Assembly: GCF_918797505.1 (NCBI RefSeq)
Contig: NC_092799.1
Span: 31,260,597-31,324,596 of the forward strand
DNA from: Bemisia tabaci
Taxonomy: Eukaryota > Arthropoda > Insecta > Hemiptera > Aleyrodidae
DNA length: 64,000 bases
Reading direction: 5' to 3'
The notes under the pieces are model-generated. The model had not been told where the DNA came from. It searched no databases and was given only the letters and a program-made list of their open reading frames with translations. The translations under genes and the position numbers were made by a program. Positions 1 to 10,018 of the stretch are shown piece by piece (the stretch's first letter is position 1; the number at the start of each line of letters is the position of its first letter).

Positions 1-494
1 TTACAAATGCATAACAGGGGGCGCTATTGGAAATAATGCGGACATGTTTCTATAAAAATATCCTTTTCTCCATGTAGAAGCTACTTGACGATGCCTGTTG
101 AAGGCGGTAGCGGCATTATCATCGAAGTATCAACAATGAATAATTGGATGGATTTAATCAAATTTCCTCTGGAGTGTAGAACACACACTCACAAAAGTTC
201 AAGGCTAAATATGATTACATTTATAGTTAATAGAGTAAAACGCGATAAATAATTTGGCAACATAGAATGTAGTTTGGCTACGAGTCCAATTATTGCCGTT
301 CAATTAATGTTTGGCTTCTTTTTTTCGAGTTTTCATTTACTTCACGTGTCATAAAATTTCAGAGGTGAAAAACCCCCCTATCTGGTTATACCGTATCACT
401 ATACTCCACAGCGTTATCTTTCCCCCAAAACAGCTGCTCATTGGATGAATCAATTATCAAATATTGGTATTAAGAGTCAGTGCCTGAATTGAAA
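1..494. other. Intergenic, nothing recognised
   Basis: AT-rich sequence with no open frame of note, no inverted repeat and no RNA-like fold that I can see. It is the left flank of the LTR element. Confidence 0.5.
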
Positions 495-498
495 GTAT

Positions 499-890
499 TG
501 AAACGGGAAGACGATTGACTGGGCTGATATAAGGTGCGCTGGGCAAGCCTCACCTCAGAGGGTCAGTCGGTGAGGACACGCAACAAAAAGGAGACGAAAC
601 GAGCGAGTACGGGATAGAAACAACGATTTATTGATAAACACAACAGTGAAAAGGCACAGTCCGAAATACACAAAAAAAAGAAAACTCGACACGAGGCAAA
701 AAATACGGCAAAGGAACGGAGGGAACCTTGATCGACGGCCAGTGACGCGGAGAGACAAGCGAAGACTAAATCTCAAGATGGCGGGCAGCCGCGGTCACTG
801 GTCGTGAACCAAGATCCAGGGGAGGGGAGTGTTACGCAACAGCCAAGCGCATCCCCGCGAGGATACGAATGACTGCAGCAGACCGTCACA
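499..890 (-). repeat. 3' LTR of the minus-strand retrotransposon
   Basis: 392 bp, nearly identical to 4792-5183. On the minus strand it begins TGTGACGGTC and ends CCCGTTTCA. A minus-strand AATAAA polyadenylation signal lies at 627-632 (TTTATT on plus). Short open frames across it are chance products of the LTR sequence. Confidence 0.9.
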
Positions 891-903
891 ATCCTCCCCC
901 ACC
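891..903 (-). promoter_or_regulatory. Polypurine tract (plus-strand primer)
   Basis: On the minus strand the bases directly before the 3' LTR read GGTGGGGGAGGAT, almost all purine. Its position abutting the LTR is that of the plus-strand DNA primer in LTR elements. Confidence 0.8.
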
Positions 904-1284
904 TAAAAGGGACCATGGGTCCAAAAAAAGGAATCTACAATCGAATCTACAGTTTCGAATTTACAACATTAATATGCATACATCTCAAACAATGCGATAC
1001 AATAAGAGATTTGAATAATTACAAGAAATACTCTTAATCTAGAAGAAACTTCTCTACAAGAAACTTAAATCATCAATCATCAATAGCAAATACAAATCAA
1101 ATCATCAATAGCAAGTACAAATCAAAACAAGATACCAGATGGATTAGAAATTTGTTTAAGGATTTAAAATCTTGAATGCGCTTGGTTTTCTGGTTGATAA
1201 ATTACTGCGTGTTAAAAGAAAGCTAAATGGTCATGGTCAATGAAAATACAACAAACTTGCCCGAACATAAGTATCGGGGAGAGG

Positions 1285-1285
<1 letters not shown>

Positions 1286-1328
<43 letters not shown>
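1286..1328. repeat. 43-bp T homopolymer
   Basis: An uninterrupted run of T in the interior of the LTR element, equivalent to A43 on the element's sense strand. It follows GGGGAGAGGC, a word that recurs at about 1469 and 1631. Confidence 0.9.
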
Positions 1329-1337
<9 letters not shown>

Positions 1338-1436
1338 GGAGACAAATCAGGTGTCAACACCGGGGGTACCTGGCCGGGGGACAGATGAGTCTATGTAATG
1401 GTAGAAAGGTAGGTGTAAAGGTGGAGTTCACTCTTG

Positions 1437-1647
1437 AACAGAGGTAGCATGCCCAAGATTTGCTCGAGGGGAGAGGCTACATGTTCAGTGAAGATCGACA
1501 CGACACCTAAGGAAAAGGATTGACTGACACAAGGCGACTTCGCGGGAACACGAGTGCTCAAGTGCATCAAAACAAAGAAGACTGATTGTGGAAAATTAAC
1601 AGAGGTAGCATGCCCAAGAGAAAATCAAGGGGAGAGGCTACATGTTA
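1437..1647. repeat. Short direct repeats inside the LTR element
   Basis: A block of about 48 bp beginning AACAGAGGTAGCATGCCCAA occurs at 1437-1484 and again at 1600-1647. Both copies end GGGGAGAGGCTACATGTT. They lie in the non-coding stretch between integrase and the 3' LTR. Confidence 0.8.
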
Positions 1648-1949
1648 AGAGAAAATCAGCACAACTGTATTACAACACGAGAAACGGTATAAAAAAATTA
1701 AACTCCATTCAGAAAACCTAGGGCAGACGAGATTATTGACCGAAAAACAACTGAAAAAGCTAATTACTTGAAATTTCTCACTTTACAAATTACAGGATTA
1801 CAAATTTACACTTTACTCACTCTAACAAATTACAGGTTTTTTTCTAGCTCTGCCATGCTAAGAAATTTACATCGAAAATTTTACACACAAGCAAGGCTAT
1901 TACTGAACACTAGACTTGTCTGGGGGAAAATCAAGAAAAAATAAAAATT

Positions 1950-2318
1950 TGGACCTTACAGTACCATTCCTACAATTTTTACTCAGAATGTCCTTTTCGG
2001 TTACCAACTAAAGATTTTAAGTTTTAAATTGGGCAGAGCACAATACAATGACAAATGGACAAATGGGGCCAATTTGAAATACAAAAATTTGGAAAATTAA
2101 GCGATTACCTTTTTTTTTTAATCAATTACGAAATGTATGTACAATGTGTCAATTCTTTCTCGTTAAAGATAGATCTACAAAGAGATGCAAGTTCAGTATT
2201 GAACGGCTAAACTTGCATGAAAAAATTTGAAAAAAAAAAATTTCGGACCTTACGGTACCACTCTTACAATTTTTACTCGGAGTGTCCTTTTCAGTTACCA
2301 ACTAAAGATTTATGACTT
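1950..2318. repeat. 80-bp direct repeat, two copies
   Basis: Copies at about 1950-2025 and 2240-2318 share TTACCAACTAAAGATTT and CCTTACAGTACCA-like segments with a few substitutions. This is a partial internal duplication in the non-coding 3' half of the LTR element. Confidence 0.75.
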
Positions 2319-2342
2319 GACACATTTCATTACTATTACACA

Positions 2343-2435
2343 TTAATAGACACGAAATTATAACATTTTTGTTCATAGACACGACATTACAACATTTTTG
2401 TTCATAGACACGACATTACAACATTTTTGTTCATA
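2343..2435. repeat. 29-bp tandem repeat, three copies
   Basis: Units start at 2343, 2372 and 2401 around the word CATAGACACGACATTACAAC. The last two are identical and the first is diverged. The units abut without spacers, so this is a minisatellite. Confidence 0.9.
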
Positions 2436-3278
2436 CCCTGTCAGTTGTGAAAAAAAAATATTTTAAGGCAAATTATAAGAAAATCATACAGAAGGATGGA
2501 ATAAAAGAGAAAAATCGCAGAATACCTTTTTAGGCCTCGAAACAAGATATTCTGGTAACGTCAAAATTCAAGGTGGATTCTTACTCACTATCGGCCCATA
2601 CTCGATAGGGTAGAAATAATTAGGGTCATAGTCGGGTGTGTTTTAACTTATCAACTAAAGGGGAGGGGACGCTTAAATCTAATATCACAGTCAAGGGGGG
2701 ATTAGTCCGTTCCAAGAAATTGCAGAGAGAGGTTTTACACAGGGTATAACATGAATTGAAACTGCTAGCTAGATTTCAATATTACCTACTGCAAAGAGAA
2801 ATTTTATATTTTGTAATCAGCTGGTTTTTTGGGAAACCATTACCAAGGGCCAACCTGGTTAGAAAATACATGGTCACAATTAGGTTGTTTAACAAAATAA
2901 ACTGGCAGAAACTCAAAAAATAAGCTTAATCTCGTTAAGCGAAATTTACACAAAGTGAAAGTGACACAGTCACTAAGAAAAAAAAAAATTTTTTGGTGGG
3001 GCATACAATTTCATCCCAATCTTTGAAGGTAATAATAAAAGGAAAGAAACACTAAATAAACTGACAGGGGTATCCAATAACAAAATTTTAAACCATGCAG
3101 CATTTCATTAACTGCTGTGAAAACTGCTTAAACATCTTACCAATTACCATTATTATTACAAGGTCGGGCTGCTGTGCTTTGACACAAGAGACAATACAAA
3201 ATATACAATACAATACAAAAAATTTCGGTAAAGGCACTCATCTCTTAAGTTTCTTATGACTTCACATTTACTTTAGAA

Positions 3279-3698
3279 TTACCTTTTTACCTTGGTATTA
3301 GACTCAGGAGGTTCGGAAGTTTTGGGTAGAAACTTCTTGAGCTGCGTGATGTGTGCCCGTTTAACAACAATCTTGCTGTCGGACGGATCAGACAACAGAA
3401 CGGAGACAGGGGAGGTAAATCTCATGATTTGGTACGGGCCTTCAAAACGGGGTGATAGTTTAGCCATTTTCTTATTAATTTTACTACTCAAATGATGAGT
3501 TTTCCAATACACCAGATCTCCAGTTCTGAATGAGTGATCTGCTCGACCATGATCGAATCGCTTTTTACGGCGGTTATAGGCCGCTTGCAAATTTTTCTTT
3601 GCTTTATCCCAATTCTCTTGGACGTTTTTGGGATCTTCTGGTAAAAGGTCATTTATATGCCATTGAAGGGCTAAAGGCGTATTTGGCTGAAAAGACCT
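3279..3698 (-). pseudogene. Ty3/Gypsy integrase C-terminal remnant
   Basis: A minus-strand frame runs from about 3698, where a TGA precedes it, to a stop at 3279. The 103-residue segment after the first methionine contains FRTGDLVYWKTHH and then LSPRFEGPYQIM, the latter being the GPY/F module of Ty3/Gypsy integrases. Just upstream, in the same frame but before the methionine, is NTPLALQWHINDLLPEDP, which resembles the linker after the integrase core. The zinc finger and the D,D,E catalytic core are absent, so it cannot integrate DNA. It ends about 2.4 kb before the 3' LTR, an unusually long non-coding tail. Confidence 0.85.
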
Positions 3699-3879
3699 TC
3701 ATGTCACTTACAACTATAAACAAAAGATAATAAGGTAAATACCAAACTCACGAGACTGATACCAAGACAATAGTCAGGAAGCTGACAACTCAGGATACCT
3801 GGGGGTCGATGTCACAGATCAACATGTCGCTATCAGGAATTAGGTAAACACCAGGATTGAGATGAGAGTCGTTACCAAA

Positions 3880-3956
3880 ATATCGAACATCAGGAATAAA
3901 TCTCGAACATCAGATGAATATCGAACATCAGGAATAAATCTCGAACATCAGATGAA
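3880..3956. repeat. 38-bp tandem repeat, two copies
   Basis: The unit begins ATATCGAACATCAGGAATAA and is repeated exactly with period 38. Each unit itself holds two CGAACATCAG words. Confidence 0.9.
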
Positions 3957-4238
3957 GCAAAATTAATAGCTGTTAACAGAGGACAATAATTAATACTTCA
4001 ATAACCAATAACTAATTAATTCAATCATAATTAACAATTCAATAATTAATAATTAATGATCCAATAATTAATTCAATTTAAGAACGAGAAAGAACAAGAA
4101 TTATTCGAAAAATTGAATTCAAAAATTACTTGTTTGCAATTGACAATGGTCAGCAAGTTCGATTTAAATACAAGAGAAGTCAATTCTAATAATCGAATGT
4201 TACCTAAGAGATTTCAAGATTTAAAGATTTTAAAATTC

Positions 4239-4303
4239 ATTTAAATTTCAATTAGAATCAACAACATTCAATTCGATTTAAATTTCAATTAGAATCAACA
4301 ACA
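4239..4303. repeat. 37-bp period tandem repeat, two copies
   Basis: A 28-bp identical core beginning ATTTAAATTTCAATTAGAAT lies at 4239-4266 and 4276-4303 in an AT-rich tract of the LTR element leader. Confidence 0.85.
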
Positions 4304-4776
4304 GGTTATCAGAAGCACTCATTATCAAAAATGAAAACATTCGGTACTTCACCGAGAAGTCAGCGGTGCCAACAACAGCACCAGCAGTGCCGACCAATCA
4401 GAAGGCTCCACGCGAAGTTGGAGTCGAGCCCCGCTTGCGTCTCCGAATCACCGGTGGTTTCCCCGCGTCGACCAAGGTTCCGCCATCTTGGATTGACTGA
4501 ACTCGTTATCACAGAAATTTCACAAATTCACGAATTTCACTCAAATTTTAACGAAAAACTGGCACTTTTCACTTGAAGCTAAAAACACGCGAAGAAAGAA
4601 AGACTGCCTCGGAAGAAGTCCGAGGACTCTTCTCCTCGCCCGGAACGCACTTGTCGTTACGCAACCTCACCGGCAAGCCATGAGAACCGGGTAAAGTTTA
4701 AAGCAGAGAAAATTCACAATCGTGTGAGAAAAAGATGGAAAGAAACACAATTAACGATTTCTCTGAAGCAAACCAC

Positions 4777-4788
4777 GCTCTGCTACCA
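4777..4788 (-). promoter_or_regulatory. Primer binding site, initiator tRNA-Met type
   Basis: On the minus strand, three bases after the 5' LTR, the sequence reads TGGTAGCAGAGC. The first eleven bases are the complement of the animal initiator tRNA-Met 3' end (acceptor stem plus CCA), as I know that tRNA. This sets the direction of the element. Confidence 0.8.
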
Positions 4789-4791
4789 AAA

Positions 4792-5183
4792 TGAAACGGG
4801 AAGACGATTGACTGGGCTGATATAAGGTGCGCTGGGCAAGCCTCACCTCAGAGGGTCAGTCGGTGAGGACTCGCAACAAAAAGGAGACGAAACGAGCGAG
4901 TACGGGATAGAAACAACGATTTATTGATAAACACAACAGTGAAAAGGCACAGTCCGAAATACACAAAAAAAAGAAAACTCGACACGAGGCAAAAACTACG
5001 GCAAAGGAACGGAGGGAACCTTGATCGACGGCCAGTGACGCGGAGAGACAAGCGAAGACTAAATCTCAAGATGGCGGGCAGCCGCGGTCACTGGTCGTGA
5101 ACCAAGGTCCAGGGGAGGGGAGTGTTACGCAACAGCCAAGCGCATCCCCGCGAGGATACGAATGACTGCAGCAGACCGTCACA
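4792..5183 (-). repeat. 5' LTR of the minus-strand retrotransposon
   Basis: Partner of 499-890. I count three differences in 392 bp, near 4869, 4996 and 5106. Each LTR carries the AATAAA signal, here at 4920-4925 on the minus strand. GTAT follows at 5184-5187 as the target duplication. Confidence 0.9.
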
Positions 5184-5187
5184 GTAT

Positions 5188-5770
5188 AGAAAAAGAATCA
5201 TATAAAACAACTATAATGTGTATCACTGTTCTACCATTCATGTATATATTTTCCCCTAAAAAATGCTAGCTCTTGCAACACAATATTGGGGAATCTCGCA
5301 ATACTTATGTTTGAATGACGTGTGATTCAAAAACCACTCTCCTTTTTATCCCATCGAAATTAAAGTACAATGACCACTGAGCGAGTAGGTATGGTTTTTG
5401 ATGAGATTAAAAATCAGTTTTGTGCATACTTCAGTTTTAGAAGAAAATCAAATCAGTAATACAGCTTGGAATGCTCACTAATTTTTCCCATCATTCTATT
5501 ATCATCCTCTAAAAGTTTCAAGCCCTAATGTTACTTTATGCCTCTTTTGAATTTAATTGAACATTCTAAATTGAGCTACGTGGTTTTGAAGGTATTCAAC
5601 TATAGCCCAGAACAAAACCACACACACAGGGCCTATTGCCTGTTACCAGTTTGTTTGAATCGCCTGTATTATTGTCTTCAACATCGTTGAATACCACCTG
5701 GGGTAACCGCCGAGTTTGAATAGTTGCATCACGTATTAATCCGCAGCTTGGATCGTCACACCGCGCGCCG
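5188..5770. other. Intergenic; carries a CCACCTGGGG repeat copy
   Basis: No gene is visible. At about 5690-5760 lies a copy of a repeat (ATACCACCTGGGGTAACCGC) that recurs at 7268 and, diverged, on both sides of the miniature element at 7417-7803. It ends in a GC-rich block CGCGCGCCGCGCCG that supplied the CGCCG target of the next element. Confidence 0.6.
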
Positions 5771-5775
5771 CGCCG

Positions 5776-7199
5776 CACTATGGTCCACAGACTGGATTTA
5801 ACGGAACTTTATTCGAAAATGCACTGCACCGCCATAAAAGGTGTTGGATCTTATGATTTTTGGGTCGCTGATTTCATTTTACATCTTAGTTAAACAAAAT
5901 ATTAACATCCTGACCGAGAAACTTAACTTCAAATGTAATTTCTGGCGCTTTTAAGATTGAAGATTTTTTCCACCCTATTTTGACATGTATAAAAATAATA
6001 ACAAAAATGTCTCTCGGTCGAGATTAGGTTATTCTTATGTATTTTTAGGCGGTAAATCCGAATATGACCTCCGTTTTTGTCCATTACCCTTCAATTTTTC
6101 GGAAAAACCGATTTTATCCGGAAAAGCTCGTTCTCCAAGGAAAATTGAATTTTCCGGGATAATGAGGGGTGATAGGAAAAATCTAAGGCCATATTCGGGT
6201 TTAGCAAGTCAGAATGCATAAGAATCGATGTATCGCACATCGAAATCATTTTTAAAATGTATTTTTAACACACTTAGAGTCCGGAAAAGGTTTTACCCAA
6301 AAGGCTCGGGAAAATCGGCATTATCGGAGAACTGGAGGGTGATAAAAAAAACCTAGGTCATATTCGGATTTAGCAGCTTAATATACATAACAGAATCTCT
6401 TTACCGCGGGTCCAGTATAATTTATCAACATGAATTGCAATTATGGCAAAAATACGTCAAATTTGCTCATTTTCCCGGGAAAAAGTCGCTTTTTCGGAAA
6501 AGTGAGAGGTTATAAGAAAAAACCAAGGTCATTTTCGGACTCAGTAGATCAAAATATATCGGAATACTTTCATTTTGTACCGATAAAAAATTTAACAGTC
6601 GCAAAAACGCCAAAAATGCATGGAATATTCCACATTTTGATGCACGGAGGTGCACTCCGAAAAAAATTCATTTCGACCATTAGGCGACAAAAGGCGACAT
6701 TTAAATTGGCCTCATTTTAAACTTAAGGATATGTAGAACAAGATTTTTCAATCCGCAAAGCATTAACTAGAATTAAAAAAAAGTTGGAGCTTCCTAAAAA
6801 TTACGAATTTCACTGATTTCTATCATTTTTTGGCGTATGTTTGCAGCGTTAAAAAGCATACAAATTTCAGTTCAAAATTAATGAAACTGGGTGAAAAGGA
6901 AGTCACTTGCCACCAGGTGGAACCATGTTGCCCAAAAATTTACATAGATGATGCGTAACTCGGTAAAATAAACACCTTGTAACGCACCACCGAATGCGGC
7001 CCACAATCAGCTAATGAAGACCTGTCGCGCGCTCTGTTGTTAGGGTCCGTCACAATCTTATAAATCATTATTAGTCGATGAAAACTTAGGTGACGATCCA
7101 TGGGAGTATGTATGATAAAACTGTAGTGCCAAACTTTAATTTTTCCCACCTTCAAAATTTGACTAAAGTTCCGTTAAATAGGGTCTGTGGACCATAGTG
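5776..7199. mobile_element. Transib-like non-autonomous element, 1.4 kb
   Basis: The ends are inverted repeats: CACTATGGTCCACAGA at 5776 and its complement ending at 7199, with a second matching block TTTAACGGAACTTT further in. The 5-bp direct repeat CGCCG flanks both ends (5771-5775 and 7200-7204). CAC-starting ends with a CGNCG duplication are the known signature of Transib. The interior holds a degenerate tandem repeat and no transposase frame; the longest open frames (under 100 residues) follow the repeat units and look accidental. Confidence 0.75.
6040..6570. repeat. Degenerate tandem repeat, about 220-bp unit, roughly 2.5 copies
   Basis: Three successive segments share the order: CCGGAAAA-type words, GAGGGTGATAA, AACCTAGGTCATATTCGGAT, a TCAGTAGATCAAAATA-like word, then a poorly conserved tail. 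Core starts lie near 6165, 6325 and 6510. The copies are well diverged. Confidence 0.65.
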
Positions 7200-7204
7200 C
7201 GCCG

Positions 7205-7416
7205 CGATGGAGGGCGTACACTGCGTACAGTACACCCATCTCTAATAGCGCCTTCAGTTTCGGCGGATACCACCTGGGGTTACCGCCGAGGTTGAATAGT
7301 TGCATTCCGTATGTATTACACTTGCAGTTCGGACCGTCATATTGCAGACCGTTACTGTCCACTGAAGAATGAAATGTTTACACCACCTTCAATACCGCCG
7401 TCAGTTTTGGCGGATG
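7205..7416. repeat. GC-richer repeat with internal duplication
   Basis: ACCACCTGGGGTTACCGCCG at about 7270 is a copy of the block at 5690. A second diverged copy, TTCAATACCGCCGTCAGTTT, begins near 7388 and is interrupted by the next miniature element, resuming at 7804 with CGGATGCCTCCAGTTACC. Confidence 0.65.
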
Positions 7417-7803
7417 CTAGAGTACCTGTATAGCGAGAGTATGGACAGATGTGAAACTCCGAAAATCCATCAAGCCTTCACCGATGCTTCTGCGAATAAA
7501 GTTAGGGCCCAGAAATGCAGCCAACCTATGAATTTCCATTATCCAGAACGATTTACTAATACTATTGTTACGAACTGTCGTTTATTAAGCACGTGTTTGA
7601 CTCAGTTTTTGCATAAATTTACTCAATTTCGCGGAAGAACGCTCATTTCTGTACATTCTTTGCCATCATGGTTAGAATTGGAATCTGCAGACTGGCAGTG
7701 AAATTTTGTGCGTTAGAAGTTGGTTAGAAGGGTGGCTGCACTTTTGGGCCCTAAGCCCTCCATGAAGCGATCTGTCCATACTCTCGCTATACAGGTACTC
7801 TAG
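7417..7803. mobile_element. MITE with CTAGAGTACC ends and 6-bp target duplication
   Basis: About 35 bp at each end are inverted copies (CTAGAGTACCTGTATAGCGA at the left). The element is 387 bp and sits between direct repeats CGGATG (7411-7416 and 7804-7809). It splits an older repeat. I cannot assign its superfamily. The long open frame across it is not conserved coding sequence. Confidence 0.85.
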
Positions 7804-7809
7804 CGGATG

Positions 7810-8689
7810 CCTCCAGTTACCACCGCGGTCAATTAAGTCCCGAACTGTGTCTACCTTGTAATGAACTCCTAGACAGGTAAAGAATTTAAGTCTCCCAGGA
7901 CTTGATTTCTCATCAAAATTTTATGCAGGATACTTAAAACTTTCTCAACATTTGCACGTAAGAGAGAAATTAATGTTTACTACCGAAATTAAAGTTAAAA
8001 GTTCCATATTTCCGATTTTGGAATCTAACGCAAGTTAAATTGCGGCGAAAAGAACTAAAAATTATTTCCGTTAAAATAGCTTAAAATGGAAAGAGTACAG
8101 AAGAAAAGATCCATACCTCATTACGTAAGAATCGAAAAAAAAGTTAGAAAAATTCCTCTTCCATATGATTTGATTTTAAATTTATATTAAATTTCACCTC
8201 CATTTTTACACTCGAAATAGTTTTGCTCTGCTGTGAATTTTGCTTAGGAGAAAATGCACGATTTGCTAAGTTAGCAACTTGACGCATTATAACCAGAGTC
8301 AACCCAAGTACAAAAGCAGTAACCTAATTTCTTCCCAAATGCTTAATGTTTTTCACAACTTTCTAATTTGGCATTTTGCTTGATTTAATTCTTTGTAATT
8401 TAAGAAAAATGTATAGAGTATTTGAATGCTTTTTTTGTGTAATCCTCTCATAAAAAAAGAGGAAGGGGAAGAGAAAAGTAGAGGAACTTGTTTGAAGTTA
8501 TTGAGGGGAAATTATTCGGCTACATGATATACGTGACAAGCAGCTAGGAATCGTCGAATTATATCTGTCCAAATAACCGTCTCTCATGTTTATTCCACAA
8601 TATATTTTATACTAATTACTTTAAGCTCTCTGGCTACGTAAATTATAATTTTACCACAATTCGCTCTGGCGTTGTGCTGGGTTGATTTC
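7810..8689. other. Intergenic, nothing recognised
   Basis: AT-rich, no open frame above background, no clear inverted or direct repeats. Confidence 0.5.
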
Positions 8690-8853
8690 CAAGATTTTTA
8701 TGATAATTGACAGGCAATAGTCTTGAAATGAGCCCGCTTTATTCAGATTTTGGAAACTTAACTTACGGGGACCCGCGAAGGGGATTTCAGGGGGCGCGAA
8801 GCACTTTCTGGGGCTTGGTCCGCGTAACGGTCAGGGGACGTACCCCTTATTAT
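8690..8853 (+). mobile_element. Helitron-like 3' end, diverged
   Basis: The segment GCTTGGTCCGCGTAACGG near 8813 followed by a small hairpin AGGGG-ACGTA-CCCCT (8833-8847) matches the better end at 47020-47064. The stretch before it, ATTGACAGGCAATAGTCTTG to CAGATTTTGGAAA (about 8704-8756), is a copy of a repeat found twice at 46255-46545. The terminal CTRR is degraded. Confidence 0.5.
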
Positions 8854-9171
8854 ATTCATATGCGTCACCGCTCGATTTCGTTTATACGAGGGTTTAACTT
8901 CCAATAGTGCAATGAGCAGCATTGGCAGGGTTGGGCCCAAGAGTATGTTGAACACAACATTAAAACTTTTTCGCACTCACTTGCTCACGCTCCGAGACGG
9001 GTTCCGGTTAAAAACCACCAGCGCAAATGAAGCGAAAAAGTTTTGAAATTTTGTCGCAAAAGTGCGACGTTCAGTTTTCGGAAGCGGGGGTCACATGTTG
9101 TTTTTGACTCGCTTGCAGCCTCCGCGACCTGCGTCTGAAAGAAATATCGGGAAATCGGGCGAATGTGTCAA
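8854..9171. other. Intergenic, nothing recognised
   Basis: Mixed composition; some GC-rich words near 8995-9010 but no repeat partner or coding signal noticed. Confidence 0.4.
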
Positions 9172-9925
9172 TTGGCCAGTAGATAATATACGAATTTACG
9201 CAATCTGGTACTTGGTTTTTTTAATCAGAATTACAGATTCGAGTACGATTCGAGCAACGAAAATTATTGTAATTTACTCCTTACAAAGATAACATTAAAT
9301 CCTATTTATTTTATATTGGTTATGAGAAGTTTCAAAATCCCGGTCTCAAGAAAAACTATACTCTACGTGAATAAAATCGCGTTACGCGACGATTTTGGCA
9401 CGATTTCTCAATACAGCATTGTTGCATTTCCACCCCGTGCAGCGCAAAGTGTAAACAACTTGCTACAGATGAGTCAAAGTGTCAAAATTAAGGTTGTCAC
9501 ATTTTTTGTCGCAAGGACTGTCACGGTAACATTTAAAGACTCCTGGTGTATTTGAAAAGAAGAAGAAATAATCTTGATCAATCGGATTTTTGCCTGAATC
9601 GAAAGAAATTCGCTTTCTATAAGAGGCTCGGCTCTCGATGGAGCAAAAATCCGATTGAATCAAGAATAAATTTTCTTGTCAAATTTTTTATGAGTCTAAA
9701 ATCTGTCTCCAAGAGACTTTTTTTCCCCTGCACGGTTTTTCTCAAGGGGATTATTGTTATTCCAACGAGCGGAAGTTTTGAATTATGAATCAAATAACGT
9801 TACATATCTTGAGTAGGAATTAATTTCAGTAATTTCCGTCGCGCGAATCGTGTTCTACATGAAATTTTTGTCAAAAAACATGTATCAGATTGCTAAAAAT
9901 GTGTACCCTGGGTCTAATGTATATC
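9172..9925. mobile_element. TGGACCACTAG-family element, decayed, with nested MITE
   Basis: The left part (9172-9540) follows copies at 25343, 35959 and 48115 in order: a diverged end TTGGCCAGTAGATAATATAC, AACGAAAATTATTGTAATTT, ACTCTACGTGAATAAAATCG and GTGTCAAAATTAAGGTTGTC. The right part (9740-9925) matches the family's other end, including AACATGTATCAGATTGCTAA. Between them lies a decayed copy of the CACTGGAAAA family. Confidence 0.65.
9541..9735. mobile_element. Decayed CACTGGAAAA-family MITE nested in older element
   Basis: Contains TTGATCAATCGGATTTTTGC, ATAAGAGGCTCGGCTC and CCGATTGAATCAAGAATAAA, the internal words of the copies at 20321, 51055 and 55054. The terminal bases are worn. Confidence 0.6.
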
Positions 9926-10018
9926 GGCGAAGTGGGTCTATGCGTAGCGTCAACACGTCTTGGCTGACAAGGCGATGCGTATTCGTCACGTCGCGTCGGC
10001 ATCCGGCGCTTTGCGTCG

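Larger units (their letters stand above)
3699..4776. other. LTR element leader and deleted region, non-coding
   Basis: Where gag and most of pol should lie there are only about 1.1 kb of AT-rich sequence and short tandem repeats. I see no residues typical of gag, protease or reverse transcriptase. The large internal deletion most likely lies near 3700. Confidence 0.6.
499..5183 (-). mobile_element. LTR retrotransposon (Ty3/Gypsy type), internally degenerate
   Basis: Two 392-bp direct repeats at 499-890 and 4792-5183 both start TGAAACGGGA and end CCGTCACA on the plus strand, so they read TG...CA on the minus strand. They are flanked by the 4-bp duplication GTAT (495-498 and 5184-5187). A primer binding site lies just inside the right LTR and a purine tract just inside the left one, so transcription runs right to left. 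The 3.9-kb interior is far shorter on coding capacity than a full gag-pol: only an integrase C-terminus (3279 to about 3698) is recognisable. No gag, protease, reverse transcriptase, RNase H or env frame is visible. By eye the LTRs differ at about three positions, so the insertion is recent although the interior is coding-poor. This fits a non-autonomous derivative mobilised in trans. Confidence 0.9.

Noticed and set aside
555..776. 73-residue minus-strand open frame, repeated at 4848-5069
   Set aside because: It lies entirely in the LTR and is duplicated with it. The residues show no domain and the region is regulatory.
1286..1328. Poly(A) tail of a separate SINE or LINE inserted in the LTR element
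   Set aside because: No target duplication or tRNA/RT-like body could be found beside it.
2343..2435. CRISPR-like array
   Set aside because: The 29-bp units abut without spacers and lie in a eukaryotic retroelement; it is a minisatellite.
891..3278. env-like gene downstream of integrase
   Set aside because: No minus-strand frame of useful length, no signal peptide or membrane segment; the stretch is AT-rich and repetitive.
7369..7701. 110-residue plus-strand frame
   Set aside because: It begins in an older repeat and crosses the left end of a MITE, so it is assembled from two unrelated pieces.
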